Source of the DNA: Fistulifera solaris | Taxonomy: Eukaryota > Bacillariophyta > Bacillariophyceae > Naviculales > Stauroneidaceae | Direction of reading: 5' to 3' | Length of the DNA stretch: 64,000 nt | Assembly (NCBI GenBank): GCA_030295235.1 | Contig: AP026124.1 | Coordinates: 2,232,001-2,296,000, forward strand | Part shown: in pieces, positions 42,061 through 52,176 of the stretch | How positions within the stretch are numbered: position 1 is the stretch's first letter | How the letters are laid out: each line of letters begins with the position of its first letter | Notes under the pieces: generated by a model | What the model was told of the DNA's origin: nothing | Databases searched by the model: none | The model's input: only the letters and a program-made list of their open reading frames with translations | Translations under genes and position numbers: made by a program

Positions 42061-42804
42061 AACAATATGAAAGCTTGGACGTGTCACGGTCGCAATCAAC
42101 GTGAACTGGTCGATCATTTACGACAAGCCCGTATCATACAAACACCGGCGGTTCAGCACGTGATGGAACAAATCGATCGGGCGCATTATTGTCCCACCAC
42201 ATCCGTGGCGTATCAAGATGCACCACAACCCATTGGACACGGACAAACGATTAGTGCACCGCATATGCACGCGCATGCTCTCGAAGAATTGTACCAGGCG
42301 TTGTCGAAACGACGTCAACAAACGACCGCACCCACCATCAAGGTACTAGATGTCGGATGCGGATCCGGATATTTGACGGCCTGTTTGGGAAAGTGGATGC
42401 AATCGTCGTCGATCGGTCCTGGACGCGTGTTGGGTATAGACATACATTCCTTCTTGGTCGAACAAACACGTCACAATCTACAAAAACACGATGGTGATTT
42501 ATTGAACGATTGTACTATAGAATTACACGTCGCCAATGGTTGGGAGGGATGGCCCAGTGAAGCACCGTTTGATGCCATTCATGTGGGAGCCGCGGCCGAA
42601 ACCTTTCCCTTGACACTGGCGCGACAACTGCAACCCGATGGTGGTGTCATGATTGTGCCCATTGCTTCTTCCGAAGATAGCAGCGTGCAACATTTGTACC
42701 GGGTCGAGCGTTGTTCAGAGACCAACGATGATTCGGGGGAATTTCGCGTCACGCAATTGTTGGGAGTTCGCTACGTTCCTTTGGTACAGCCGCCGCCATC
42801 CTGA
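41866..42804 (+). CDS. Protein-L-isoaspartate O-methyltransferase with signal-like N terminus
   Basis: Methylates isoaspartyl residues in damaged proteins using AdoMet, starting their repair. About 312 aa from the ATG at 41866; the catalytic part alone (from 42067) is about 245 aa, the usual family length. Signature PIGHGQTISAPHMHAHALE (near 42229), AdoMet motif VLDVGCGSGYL (near 42342), and FDAIHVGAAAETFP. Upstream of the domain lie a hydrophobic segment (WLTLLFYSFLLILLI) ending VFAQPAF, then a run of about 22 Asn encoded by an AAC repeat. The hydrophobic part suggests import into the ER or plastid; the ATG at 42067, just after the repeat, would give a cytosolic enzyme. Both starts may be used. 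Confidence 0.9.
42001..42067 (+). repeat. (AAC)n microsatellite, coding for poly-Asn
   Basis: Near-perfect AAC repeat with two AAT interruptions. It links the signal-like N terminus to the PCMT domain and could vary by whole codons between alleles. Confidence 0.92.
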
Positions 42805-42881
42805 GACCAAGGATCCTAATCCGGTGCATAAAGGTTTATTCCAAATTAACAATATCATAATATTGCTTTTCTATCTTCATT

Positions 42882-44132
42882 TTATGCACAAAAATAACGA
42901 TTCGGATAAAAACGTAAACTTTCCAAAGTTTCATCCCGTACCCAAGAACCTGTTCGTTCCACGAGTTTCAATTGTTCCATGGCCAAAACTGCGGAGATGC
43001 GCCAATATCGACTAACATCCATGGCCGTCAACGATGTCAACGAATGATCTTGCAACAACTTTGTCAATCGTTCTTGCAAATGCACCGGATCCGCGTATTG
43101 ATCGTTTTGCAACACCACCAATCCACTCGGTAAGGTCGCTACCGATATTCCCAACGCCAATTTGTGACACTGTTCCGCGGCCGCCCGAAAATCATCCGGT
43201 GACAACAAATGCGTCGCACGGGCCCGATTGTACAAACAGTAGACATCTGTCAAGGTCATGACCGGATGCGTGGCGGTCAAATGCGGACGCACAAAATCGG
43301 TCAATTCCCGCGCCAATTGTGTATCATTCGGTGTGAGGGCCGACGTCATACCCATGTGTTGCAACATACCGACCAATTGTTGTGTTTCCTTGTCTTGTGC
43401 ATGACTGAATTCGTGTTGTCGTTCCAACGTGGCGACGTAGTGTTGAATGATTTGTACCAATCCTTGTGCTTCTTTCAACAAGAGTTCCGCATCCCCTTGA
43501 AAGGCCGTTTCGGCCAATTGTGCCGCATGTTCATGTCGTCTTGTGGCCGAAGTTATTAAAGCATCCAATCCGACGCGACGACGGGGTGCTGCTACTGCTG
43601 CTGCTGTTGTTGCGGTAGTCGTAGTACGCGTGTGTTCTTCCCATCCACGCCGTGTGACGACTTTTTGATACGTTTGAAAGCATTCGTCCCGTTTTTGACG
43701 GTAGGAAAGACGAGACACAATTCTCCCAGGGCGGCTGTTTGTAAAATTAATTTGGGTGATTTTTTAACAACAACCACAATCCTCCCGACGATTCGGTATA
43801 GAGTTGCAACAATTGTGAATGATGCAAATACCGACACGCGCGTTGGGTGGACGATGTTTCGGACCAAAAGACCGTCCGATGTGTCGTTAATTGCATCATT
43901 AAATTGCTCTCGCGATTTTTCCACATAAAATTGGATTTAGTTACATCGACATGATGTTTTTCATTGAGAGGAACCATGGGTTCGTCGTCGTCGGATGCGC
44001 GCAATTCGATCGGTTGTACGACGAGAACTTCCACTTCTTGAAATTCTTTTGCAACAATCCCGCTGGTGTTTGTTCCGCAACTACTAAACAATCGAAAGGT
44101 GAATAATGATATTGTTGTGTAGCAGTTGTCAT
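42882..44132 (-). CDS. VPS36: VPS36, ESCRT-II subunit
   Basis: ESCRT-II component that binds ubiquitin and phosphoinositides on endosomes and helps sort membrane cargo into multivesicular bodies. About 416 aa. The N-terminal about 130 residues fit a GLUE (PH-like) domain (SPFDCLVVAEQTPAGLL, a middle strand KSNFMWKNRESNLMMQLTTHRTVFW, ending in RLSYRQKRDECF...RRGW). The C-terminal part fits the paired winged helices of the VPS22/VPS36 family (MTSALTPNDTQLARELTDFV, GLVVLQNDQYADPVHLQERL, LKLVERTGSWVRD). Two run-length differences break the GLUE domain: TTT near 44049 (+1) and AAAAAA near 43764 (-1). With them allowed the length is 1251 nt. A long CAA repeat lies just upstream of the ATG. Confidence 0.87.
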
Positions 44133-44145
44133 GTTGTGAAGGGAC

Positions 44146-44208
<63 letters not shown>
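44146..44208. repeat. (TTG)n / (CAA)n microsatellite
   Basis: About 21 uninterrupted TTG units on the plus strand. On the gene strand it is a CAA tract starting about 14 nt upstream of the VPS36 ATG, so it probably lies in the 5' leader. Confidence 0.92.
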
Positions 44209-44380
44209 GACTGTTCTCTAAAAATACAACAAAAGACGAAATAATAATAATGAAGAAAGAGTGAATAGTAATAAATTAAACATGATTCTTGTTGTTCTTT
44301 CGATTGCTTCGCAAAGCGGACAGACGCAAACGAGTACCGTACCGATACGAAGAAGAGACGATCCGTACTGGTACGAGTAG

Positions 44381-44408
44381 TAAGGACGTATAAAAATGTA
44401 CGTCCTTA
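44381..44408. repeat. Perfect 10-bp inverted repeat (hairpin)
   Basis: TAAGGACGTA and TACGTCCTTA separated by 8 nt. It ends in TTA and is followed at once by GAGCAGTCAC. TTA next to GAGCA is a pattern seen at PIF/Harbinger ends, so this may mark the left edge of the outer transposon, but no matching right end was found. Confidence 0.45.
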
Positions 44409-44629
44409 GAGCAGTCACTACATCCGGAAATGGCAACAACTGAATCTGTCTGCCAGTTGCCAATTTTTTGTACTCATAACCAGTCTTGCTACCAATGTAG
44501 TAGTGAATGCCGTGTGGCAGATAATTCCGATTCAGTCTTGTTCGATCGAGTCCCCTCGACATTTTCGTTTTTGCGTAATTTCTCGTTCAACTCAAATCAC
44601 ATTCCTGTTCATCATTTCATCCTTTATCA

Positions 44630-44963
44630 TGGAGGCTTCAGCTGCCGAAGCTGAAATACTGCAGCGCATCACTCGCAGCAAGCAGCGGCAAAGGCTGCTG
44701 CTGCTGCGCTATTTTCTGGAAGCATCGTCAAAAATTTTATCCGATGAAATGGAGGACACTTTGCCCGAAACCGACCCTGTCGCCCGCAAGCATCGTCACA
44801 AGAAACACCCAAGGCCCAAGCGCCAACTCTTACAATCACGCTGCTGCTTTGCAGCGCATCCTTACTGATTACTTTGGTCCCCAGCCAAGGTTCAACGACA
44901 AACAGTTTTATAACATGTTCCGCATTTCTCCGGCCCGATTCCAACGCATAATGGAAGACTTTA
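44630..44963 (+). mobile_element. Outer PIF/Harbinger-like transposon (A), transposase N-terminal fragment
   Basis: From the ATG at 44630 a helical, charged N terminus leads, with one frame change, into YFGPQPRFNDKQFYNMFRIS and RFQRIMEDF, the conserved start region of plant-type Harbinger transposases. The frame is then cut at 44963 by a second transposon. A matching C-terminal fragment resumes at 48831 on the other side. The central DDE region of this transposase is absent, so element A is broken and probably long inactive. Confidence 0.7.
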
Positions 44964-45330
44964 GGCTTGTTCTTATCAGTGCACATGTGCAGCATATTTG
45001 CACATATTTTTCGAACTAACCCGGAAATGCGGCCGGCCATTTTTTCGTGTGCACCGGCTCGATTAAAATTGCAAAACTCATCAATTATTTATAATTATGC
45101 ACATCCTTGCACATCGTTGGGAGTCTTGCACACGGATAATTTCACGATCGTTCACGAATGCTTCTTAACAAAAAAACAACGCAAAATTTTTCGTCCCTAT
45201 TTCCATTTCGGCTTGCTCTCTTGTTTGCCATCCCCCAGCGTTCTTCCGACCAACGTTTGCTCTCAGAACAACAGTAAATCGTTTGTGGTACTGCATTTAC
45301 CCTCATAATATAGCCCCATCGGTCAAGAAA

Positions 45331-47227
45331 ATGTCGGCAAGACTCAAGAAACATCCTGTGACAGGCCATCCCACGAAAGGGAATGCTAATAAGCCAGTGA
45401 AAAACAAGACAAAGACGGCCGCAACGGTGAAAACCAAAGCTCCGGCCGCAAAGGGAAAGCCGAAGAAGGCTGCCCCCTCAATGGAAGTGATGTTCACAGC
45501 ACCCACTGAAGACCGGTCTGGCAAGGTCAAAAAGGTTATTGTGATCTCGGACATCCGAGATGCCAAAACCGCCACTTTGAACTTCGCAATCATTACAGGT
45601 GCGTAAAGTGTGGCTTTCAATTGCACAACAGTGAATTTGGCTGTGGGCATCCATACGACGACGCGGGCCATGTAATTTGCCCTGATGGATTTGGTTGCGA
45701 TTTGGGAAGGAAGATTCCTGCAAGAGGAAATCTTTCTTCGGATGACTCCAACGATGGCGATTCGTTTACTCCACAGGTAACCCATGTCAAACGTTCTGTG
45801 GCTCCGACTTGATGACTCTTCTGATGAATCTGAATCTGAAATGGAGGACTCGGATTTGGGACGCTTGCATAGGAAGCGTCCACCGCAAACTCCAATGCTT
45901 CGCGAACTTGTGCCCTTAAATGATGGGGAGTTTCCCATTCCGGATCCTTCTGATGATGATCAGACCACTGATGGCAAGCCAGCAGCTAAGGAGACCGGGT
46001 CGAAGAAAACATCATCCGCCAGCAAGACGAAGAAATCATCGCCCACAGACTCTGACGTTCCCGACAGTGACGGAAAACCTGTCAACTCTTTTTTCCGACT
46101 TTATTTTGACACCCGACGGAAAGGTTGTGGGTTACGACAATAAGACCTGGAAAGAAATCTCTGCCCAAGCAATGCGCACTATTGTTTCACAATGCACTGG
46201 AATGGGTACGCGCGAGTATGCCTAAACACGAAATGATCCAAGCCATGGAGAAGGAATATGACGAATGGGATCAAATGGGCCGCCCGCCACCCGGCAATAA
46301 TCTTGGAAGACACGGAAAACAGAAAGTTAAGCCCGATAAAGCAACTGCTAACTGCAAGATGCGTTTGTTCAATGTTGTCTTCTCAGCCCGATCATGTGAG
46401 CGACTTAGAGAACTTGATGAAGAAGGGTGATGGAAGGGACAACCAAGACATTGCAATGGCAAAGCATCAACAGTGGTTCTGGAGACCCGTGCGTGAGTCT
46501 TATGTTGATTCGATAGAAGAATATGGAATAAACAAGTCACGAAGACAACGAGTACTTCAAGGATCGCCCGGTCTTGATCTTAATCACTTCTGTGAGCATC
46601 CTTGGAAGAAGTTCGCGGGAGATGTGGAAAGCGTGTTGTGCGGAATACAATAGACACAAGAAGAACTACACTGCATCCGGGCAGCACTCGAATGACTTCT
46701 ATCAGTTCACAAACGGTAATCTTGTCATGTATTACTTTCATTTGTGCTTGAGAGATAAACCTAACGTTATTGACGTCGTTGAGGCCGATCTTCCAGACCA
46801 AGAAGGACGAAAACGGTAATGCGTACATAACAGTGGCAGCTGGAAACAAGCGGAAAAAGGAAACTGCTTTCACGGATATCTTGAAGGAGTTGGTCGATCG
46901 AGAACCGGAATCATCGGAAATCAAGGAACTGGTTGAGTTTCACAAGCAGTCGCATGAATTGGAGATCAAAAAGTTGCAATTTGCTCAATCAACTTCACGA
47001 TCTTGAAGAAGCGGCGTCAAGAAGAGAAGAGAGCCGCATTATGGGAAGAACTCAAAGACGTAGACAATCGTCTTGAACGATTGTTTGTCATACTTGACAA
47101 CGATCCTCCGCAACACCGTGTGGAGTATTACAGAAGCGATTTGACGACGTATATGAATAGGAAAGAGGAGCTTAAAGCTATTCTGTTTCCAAAAGCCGAT
47201 AACGATCCTACACATAAAGCGGTTTAA
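45331..47227 (+). pseudogene. Element B accessory (DNA-binding/coiled-coil) gene, disrupted
   Basis: A string of overlapping frames that appears to encode one protein: a Lys/Ala/Pro-rich basic N terminus (45331-45600), a Cys-containing segment (KCGFQLHN...CGHPYDDAG), a Ser/Asp-rich linker (45800-46080), a central region with WDQMGRPPPGNN near 46270, and a C-terminal coiled coil (ELVEFHKQSHELEIKK, then RAALWEELKDVDNRLERLF near 47035-47100). Position and shape fit the Myb/SANT-like accessory protein of Harbinger elements, but I cannot see a clear SANT domain. Several frame changes are present; some could be sequence error as elsewhere in the window, or a missed intron near 45600. Confidence 0.55.
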
Positions 47228-47310
47228 AGAATACCATAACCTATGTAATGACAGTTAAACTTACTCAAATTAGTATCCACCATTTCTAGTCAGGTTACGG
47301 GCGGTTCGGG

Positions 47311-48537
47311 CTACCCCTTTTCAATGATCTTGTCGACGATTGCTTGCCGAACAAGGTTGGAATTTCTTTGCGGGCGACCTGCGCGGGGTTCCAAGTTTGC
47401 AGGCTCGCTTGCTGCTGGTCGGCGCCTACCTTGTGGGCTATCAAAGTAGGTGTGGGCCATGTCCTTTTGGTCAATACAAAAGTTATGTAGCCGAGCAATA
47501 CACTGAATAAAAGTATAAATTCGGGTTTGTTTGATCAAGACCAAGGACCGAAGTACGCCAGCGTTGCGTCATCATACCAAACGCACATTCGATCTTCATC
47601 CGAAGCTGACTGAGAAAGTAATTGAAGTCGCTCTTTGATCGATCAGATCTCTGTGAGCCAGTAAAAGGAGTCAAAACCTTTGTTGAACACGTGTACGCAC
47701 TATCCGCCACTATATATTTCCAATACGGTAGGTTAGCAACCAACTTTGGCAACTGGGTGCTGTTGAAGGCTCGACTATCACTGCAACTCCCAACCCCCAG
47801 TATCTATAAAGAGAAAACGAGATCTTTCATCGCACACAGCTTGTATGTTGACTCCGTACGAACTGTAATGACCAGAAAAATGAGCCATGGCCGTTTTAGT
47901 TTCCGAACTATAAGGAGCTCTTGTCTCTAAATGGTATCCATCGAGGCACCCAACACATCCACTCATTATTCCATGCGAGGAAATGTTCTTGAACTTCTTA
48001 GCTGCTTCGTCTATTTCGGTCGGAGTCGGGAAAATGTAGTTTCAGGGCGTCACATCTGACTATCGCCTGCATCACTTTATGGAGCAATCGGTAAAATGAC
48101 TGCATGCTGAGACCCATTTGATCGCTCACGTCGATGTATGACCCGCCAGCAAGCCAGCGTAGGAGCATGTGAACCTGTACCTCAACTGGGATTGGCTTAG
48201 TTCCTGCTATCCCAGAAGAATAATGAACGGGAAGGTGAGGCTGAAATCAAGTCGACCAACAACAAAAATGACTGGATCTGCATCCTGTTCTTTCGGGAAA
48301 ACTGTTTCTCGGATTGTCTCATTAGCCGTTGAACATAGAGATCCCAGTCCATACGTTCATAGACTACCTTGGGTTCTCTTGCTTTTAAAACAATACTGGC
48401 GGCTAGCATCAATTTCCTTAGGCGCTTCTTTCGAGCAACGTATTTCAACATTATGCACTCCTCCAGAGTTTTCGAGGAAACGACTGGTTTTGGTCGTTTC
48501 CAATACCTTCATAGGCTTCGCGAGTAGAGAGCTTCAT
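47311..48537 (-). pseudogene. Element B DDE transposase (PIF/Harbinger, DDE_Tnp_4 type), disrupted
   Basis: Read from the ATG at 48537: an N-terminal helical region (MLKYVARKKRLRKLM...), a helix-turn-helix segment (GGSYIDVSDQMGLSMQSFYRLLHKV near 48070-48165), then the nuclease core. The first catalytic Asp lies in GCVGCLDGYH, the second in VADSAYTCSTKVLTPF, and the Glu in KIECAFGMMTQRWR. The C terminus has the usual HNFCID segment. All three catalytic residues are present. Several one-base frame changes separate these blocks, so as given it is not one open frame. At least one (near 48476) is a run-length difference like those in host genes. Confidence 0.75.
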
Positions 48538-48830
48538 GGTGTACAAATGAGAGAACATGAAGTTAAATAAATGGTCAAGCGCAATGCTAAAAACATTAGG
48601 CAAAAATAAAAACAAGAGCAGCAACTTGCGATGAAATGCACAACGGGGGAGAAATGAAAGCGGTATTATTATTTAAGAAATTTTATGTCTGCTATGACAT
48701 AAAGAATGGTGTGCAGTTGCACAAGAAATGTGCACTGATAAGAAGGTGAGTTTTTGGGGCTTTTGCAATCCGATGGCAGGCCGGCGCGCGGTGTGCAGAT
48801 GTGCTGCACATGTGCAGTGATAAGAACGCA

Positions 48831-49166
48831 TTACCTTATGAATTCTGGAGTCGTTTAGTGAAAGGCATAAAGGAACCGACAAACGATTTAGAAAAACGAT
48901 ACACCTCTTGACAGGAAGGCGTAAAGACATTGAGCGAGCGTTCGGTGTTCTTCAGCGCAGCTTTCAATTCATTAAAAAACCAATTGAGCTTCATAACCTG
49001 GATGCAATTGGTGCAAGATGCGCAATTGAATGCAGCAGAAGATCCCGTCGTAGGTTTGGAATCTGAAGCTTCTCTACCAGCAATTAGTGGGAGATGGCAT
49101 GAGTTGGTAAATCTTGAAGAGCATATGCGCCTATACAGAGCAATTATGTCAAAGTTCAAAAAGTAG
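48831..49166 (+). mobile_element. Outer transposon (A), transposase C-terminal fragment
   Basis: Right after the TTA, translations give FWSRLVKGIKEPTNDLEKRY and, in another frame, RRKDIERAFGVLQRSFQFI, which match the conserved end of plant-type Harbinger transposases (the Glu of the DDE triad lies in the latter). A tail frame runs to 49166. Together with the fragment at 44630 it flanks element B. The region between IMEDF and this part is missing from A. Confidence 0.65.
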
Positions 49167-49247
49167 ATGATAACATGAAATATTAATAATTAAAACCTAC
49201 TAAATTTATCCTAAAATCTAAGTGTACGACCTAATGCTGGAGCCTCT

Positions 49248-49800
49248 TCACTCATTACTCTTGTCGGTGTCGTTGTTGTCGTTTTTGTTGTTGTTGTCGT
49301 TGGTACGTCCTACGACTTGAAGATCGAAGTCGGATTCATCGCAGGTAATGGATTTTCTCGCAGGAGCGGCGAATCTCAATGTTCTGTGGGACTGCAAGTG
49401 AAGGATCATTCTCTTTTCCGTCACCGCCGTGGTCTTTCTCGGTCGCATTAGGAGAATTCTCGTTGTCGGACGACACCAAGGGAACAGACATGTCGGTACC
49501 AGGAACTCCATTTGCAAGAGCGACAGCCTTCTTAAGAAAAGCCTGAGCCTGGCTTTTTCTCACCGCGTTGCTCGAAAACAGCAGCCAGGTTGGTAAATGT
49601 CTCGCTCTGAAATGCAAAGGCAAGAATACGACCAGAATCAGCAAGACTCTCAAGAACTTTGAGCTTCTTTGCTGCCATTGCCTCGGCTTTCATGCTTTCC
49701 TCCTTTTCTCACTTAGCAACCTTTGATCCCATAGGGCTTGAAGAGTTTTAACCGACGAATAAGCCCTTCCATTTACCAACGAATGATCAATATCACTCTG
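49248..49800 (-). pseudogene. Outer transposon (A) accessory gene, disrupted
   Basis: Minus-strand frames read KPYGIK, then MKAEAMAAKKLKVLESLADSG, ETFTNLAAVFEQRG and an Asn/Asp-rich end. The Pro-x-Gly-x-Lys box followed by a long helix is typical of the accessory protein encoded opposite the transposase in Harbinger elements. It is convergent with the transposase C-terminal fragment, as in element B. Several frame changes are present. Confidence 0.5.
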
Positions 49801-50471
49801 TACTTTGGAAGGGCGAACTGAGGCAACTGTTCGAGAATATCCAAACAATTCGAGAAGGCAACAGAAGTCACGAGAAATAAGAATAGTAAAACATCACAAA
49901 CGAGAAAAGTATTTCAAACAGATGTGTTTAGGAAACTCGGGAAGGAGGGAAGCACAATGTTTACGAGGTGAAATTCTTTCAACGGAGAGTTTTGATAGTT
50001 TTGATTTTCAAACGTTGGAGGGAAACTGAATCAGTACAAAAACGACGTAGAAATTGCGTAGAGCAAGTGAGTCGGGCGTTTGTTTCCTAAATCCGAAAGC
50101 GGGCAACAACTCTATTTTTTGGGAGGTGGGCGCGAGTCTTGCTGCCAATTTCCAAAAAAGCAAAAAGTTCTTACCACCCCTATCTGCCAAATCCGAATAT
50201 AGTGACGGCATTTTGAGTACCGGTGGGGTAAGTACTTCATTCACGAGTTCTTCTTTCTACTTATAGTGAATGCTCTTAGGTAAGAGAGGATATGCGATCT
50301 TCACTTCAATTTCGCTGACGTCATAACGCACAGTACTTACAGACAACAAACAAAAAAAAAGATCGCCGTTACGATTTGACCCGTCACATTCGTTTTCGTT
50401 GCAAGAATCATCGAACGAAACGAATATCATCATCATAAAAACAACGATTTTACCAATTAATAAGACACACG
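49801..50471. other. Intergenic region, right flank of outer transposon
   Basis: Near 50062-50120 a segment starting GAGCAAGTGAG and containing GGCAACAACT and a T run resembles, in direct orientation, the segment at 44409-44470. No right inverted repeat for element A could be found. The rest must contain the promoter of the dehydrogenase gene. Confidence 0.35.
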
Positions 50472-51695
50472 ATGAGACTCACGGTTTTTGTAATGCACAA
50501 AACGCGACAGTCGTTACGGGCGGCACAGCGTCGTCTACAATCCACAACGACAGCAACAGCACCATCCTACACGTGGGCCGATCCGGCCCGACGGCATTAC
50601 AAATTCTGGAATCGTGAGACCGATGTGACGGGACAATATTCGTATTTGATTGAAATTAGTCCCGAATCCTTACAAAGAGAAGCTCGCATTTTGGCTCTGG
50701 GGAGCGATGAAGCCGATGCCGCCTTGCATCAGGGTCCGTTGCCGTTGGGGGCGTCGCTGCTCGGCGTCGGTAACACCGTCGAAGAATTGCAGCAAAACGT
50801 TGACAAAACATCACCCAACGTCTTGTTTGTGTCACCCAATTGTCCGCATGCCGCCAACGTCTTGCCACAAGTCTTACAAGCGTTTCCATCCATCGAATGG
50901 GTCCATTGTCGTTCGGCCGGCATTGATTTCATTGAATCGGAAGAATTGGTGCAACTCTACACGCAACGCTTGCAGTCGTCAAAACCTCTGCAAATCACCA
51001 ATGCCAAGGGTCAATTCAGTAGTAGTTTGGCCGAATATGCCCTCATGGCGTGTGCGTATTTTGCCAAAAACTTGCCTCTACTGTTAGAAAAACAACAACA
51101 ACGATCGTGGCACAAATACAATGTCGAAGAATTGCGCCACAAAACCATGGGTATTGTTGGATACGGGGATATTGGTCGGGCCGTGGCCAAATTGGCGACC
51201 GTGTACGGGATGCGCGTCGTTGCCTTGCGACGACATCCCTTCTTATCACGAGATGATCCCTATTGCAATGTCGTGTACGGACGAGACCAAGAATCTTTGC
51301 ATCAGTTGATGCGGGAATCGGATTATATTGTGTGTTCGGCGCCATCAACGGTGGAAACGCGGGGCATGGTCAGTGCGGAAGCCTTTCAACACATGAAACC
51401 GAATGCCGTATTTATCAACTTGGGACGAGGCCCCGTCATTGATGAAACAGCTTTACAAAAAGCCTTGCAAGCAGGACGATTGAAAGGTGCCGCTTTGGAT
51501 GTGTTTGTGGAAGAACCACTTTCGACCGACTCGCCATGGTGGGATACTCCTCATGTTTTGATCAGTCCGCACAATATGGATCAAACGGCCACATTCATGC
51601 ACGAAGCGACCGAATTCTTTTTACGCGAAAATTTGCCCCGTTTCTTGTGTGGCGAAGATTTGTTGAATCCGGTCGATCCAGTGTTGGGGTATTGA
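50472..51695 (+). CDS. D-isomer-specific 2-hydroxyacid dehydrogenase, probably mitochondrial
   Basis: NAD(P)-dependent reduction of a 2-oxoacid or oxidation of a D-2-hydroxyacid; 407 aa, uninterrupted. The N terminus (MRLTVFVMHKTRQSLRAAQRRLQST) is basic and amphipathic, fitting mitochondrial import. The nucleotide-binding motif GIVGYGDIGRAVA is at 227-239. Catalytic residues: Arg319 in LGRGP, Glu348 in VEEPL, His367 in SPHNM. RSAGID (147-152) is the substrate-loop motif. An insertion rich in Gln/Ser (about 160-175) is unusual. The specific substrate (glyoxylate, hydroxypyruvate, phosphoglycerate-type or other) cannot be read. Confidence 0.92.
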   Translation: MRLTVFVMHKTRQSLRAAQRRLQSTTTATAPSYTWADPARRHYKFWNRETDVTGQYSYLIEISPESLQREARILALGSDEADAALHQGPLPLGASLLGVGNTVEELQQNVDKTSPNVLFVSPNCPHAANVLPQVLQAFPSIEWVHCRSAGIDFIESEELVQLYTQRLQSSKPLQITNAKGQFSSSLAEYALMACAYFAKNLPLLLEKQQQRSWHKYNVEELRHKTMGIVGYGDIGRAVAKLATVYGMRVVALRRHPFLSRDDPYCNVVYGRDQESLHQLMRESDYIVCSAPSTVETRGMVSAEAFQHMKPNAVFINLGRGPVIDETALQKALQAGRLKGAALDVFVEEPLSTDSPWWDTPHVLISPHNMDQTATFMHEATEFFLRENLPRFLCGEDLLNPVDPVLGY

Positions 51696-52176
51696 GTACT
51701 GTTCATGTTTTTTAAGGTTAGAGTAGAAAGAAAAAGGACGATTATTACATGTTTCGCAGAAAAGGGCAACACCGCTTTCATTTCGTGCTACTACTCCAGT
51801 AATTAAGTACCAAGGAATAATGATCGAGTCAAATACTTTGATTACTAGCTTCTTCCGGCGTCTATCCCGTACCAGGAGCTTCTTTCGTACTTCTTTGGGT
51901 AGGGGATCGATTGATATGGAGTGATAGATGTTCATTGGATGTGAAGATGCAAATGGGACAGAAGGGCAAAAGGACAGATCCATTCCTTCGCTCTAAAACG
52001 GTGTCTCACCGAATCATCTTCTTCTAGACATGATAGAACAACGCCTTGCGGCGGTGGGCATGGGCATGACAGGTACAAGTGAACATGTGCAACCAAATAA
52101 GAATATCAAGGAAAAATATTGCTTACCCAGTCATAACGGGGTTGTATGTGTACAAGAAGTGTCCAGATGACAAGGC
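51696..52176. other. Convergent intergenic region
   Basis: The 3' flanks of the dehydrogenase and F-box genes. A minus-strand frame at 51621-51983 overlaps the dehydrogenase 3' end and looks non-conserved. Nothing else seen. Confidence 0.4.

Larger units (their letters stand above)
44964..48830. mobile_element. Inner PIF/Harbinger DNA transposon (B), 3.87 kb, with TIRs and TTA target duplication
   Basis: Bounded by TTA on both sides (44961-44963 and 48831-48833), the 3-bp duplication typical of PIF/Harbinger insertion. Terminal inverted repeats: 44969-44994 and 48802-48827 match in 25 of 26 positions (GTTCTTATCA-S-TGCACATGT...), with a few less conserved bases outside. Another copy of the subterminal word TTATCAGTGCACA lies near 48730-48745, inverted. 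Inside are two convergent genes: a plus-strand accessory protein (45331-47227) and a minus-strand DDE transposase (47311-48537), the usual Harbinger arrangement. Both carry frame changes, so it may be inactive, but the intact ends and target duplication suggest a fairly young insertion. Confidence 0.85.

Noticed and set aside
42001-44208. CRISPR-like or satellite array
   Set aside because: These are simple trinucleotide repeats without spacers, and the genome is eukaryotic.
51621-51983. Minus-strand frame overlapping the dehydrogenase 3' end
   Set aside because: Overlaps a conserved gene on the other strand and shows no family; probably chance.
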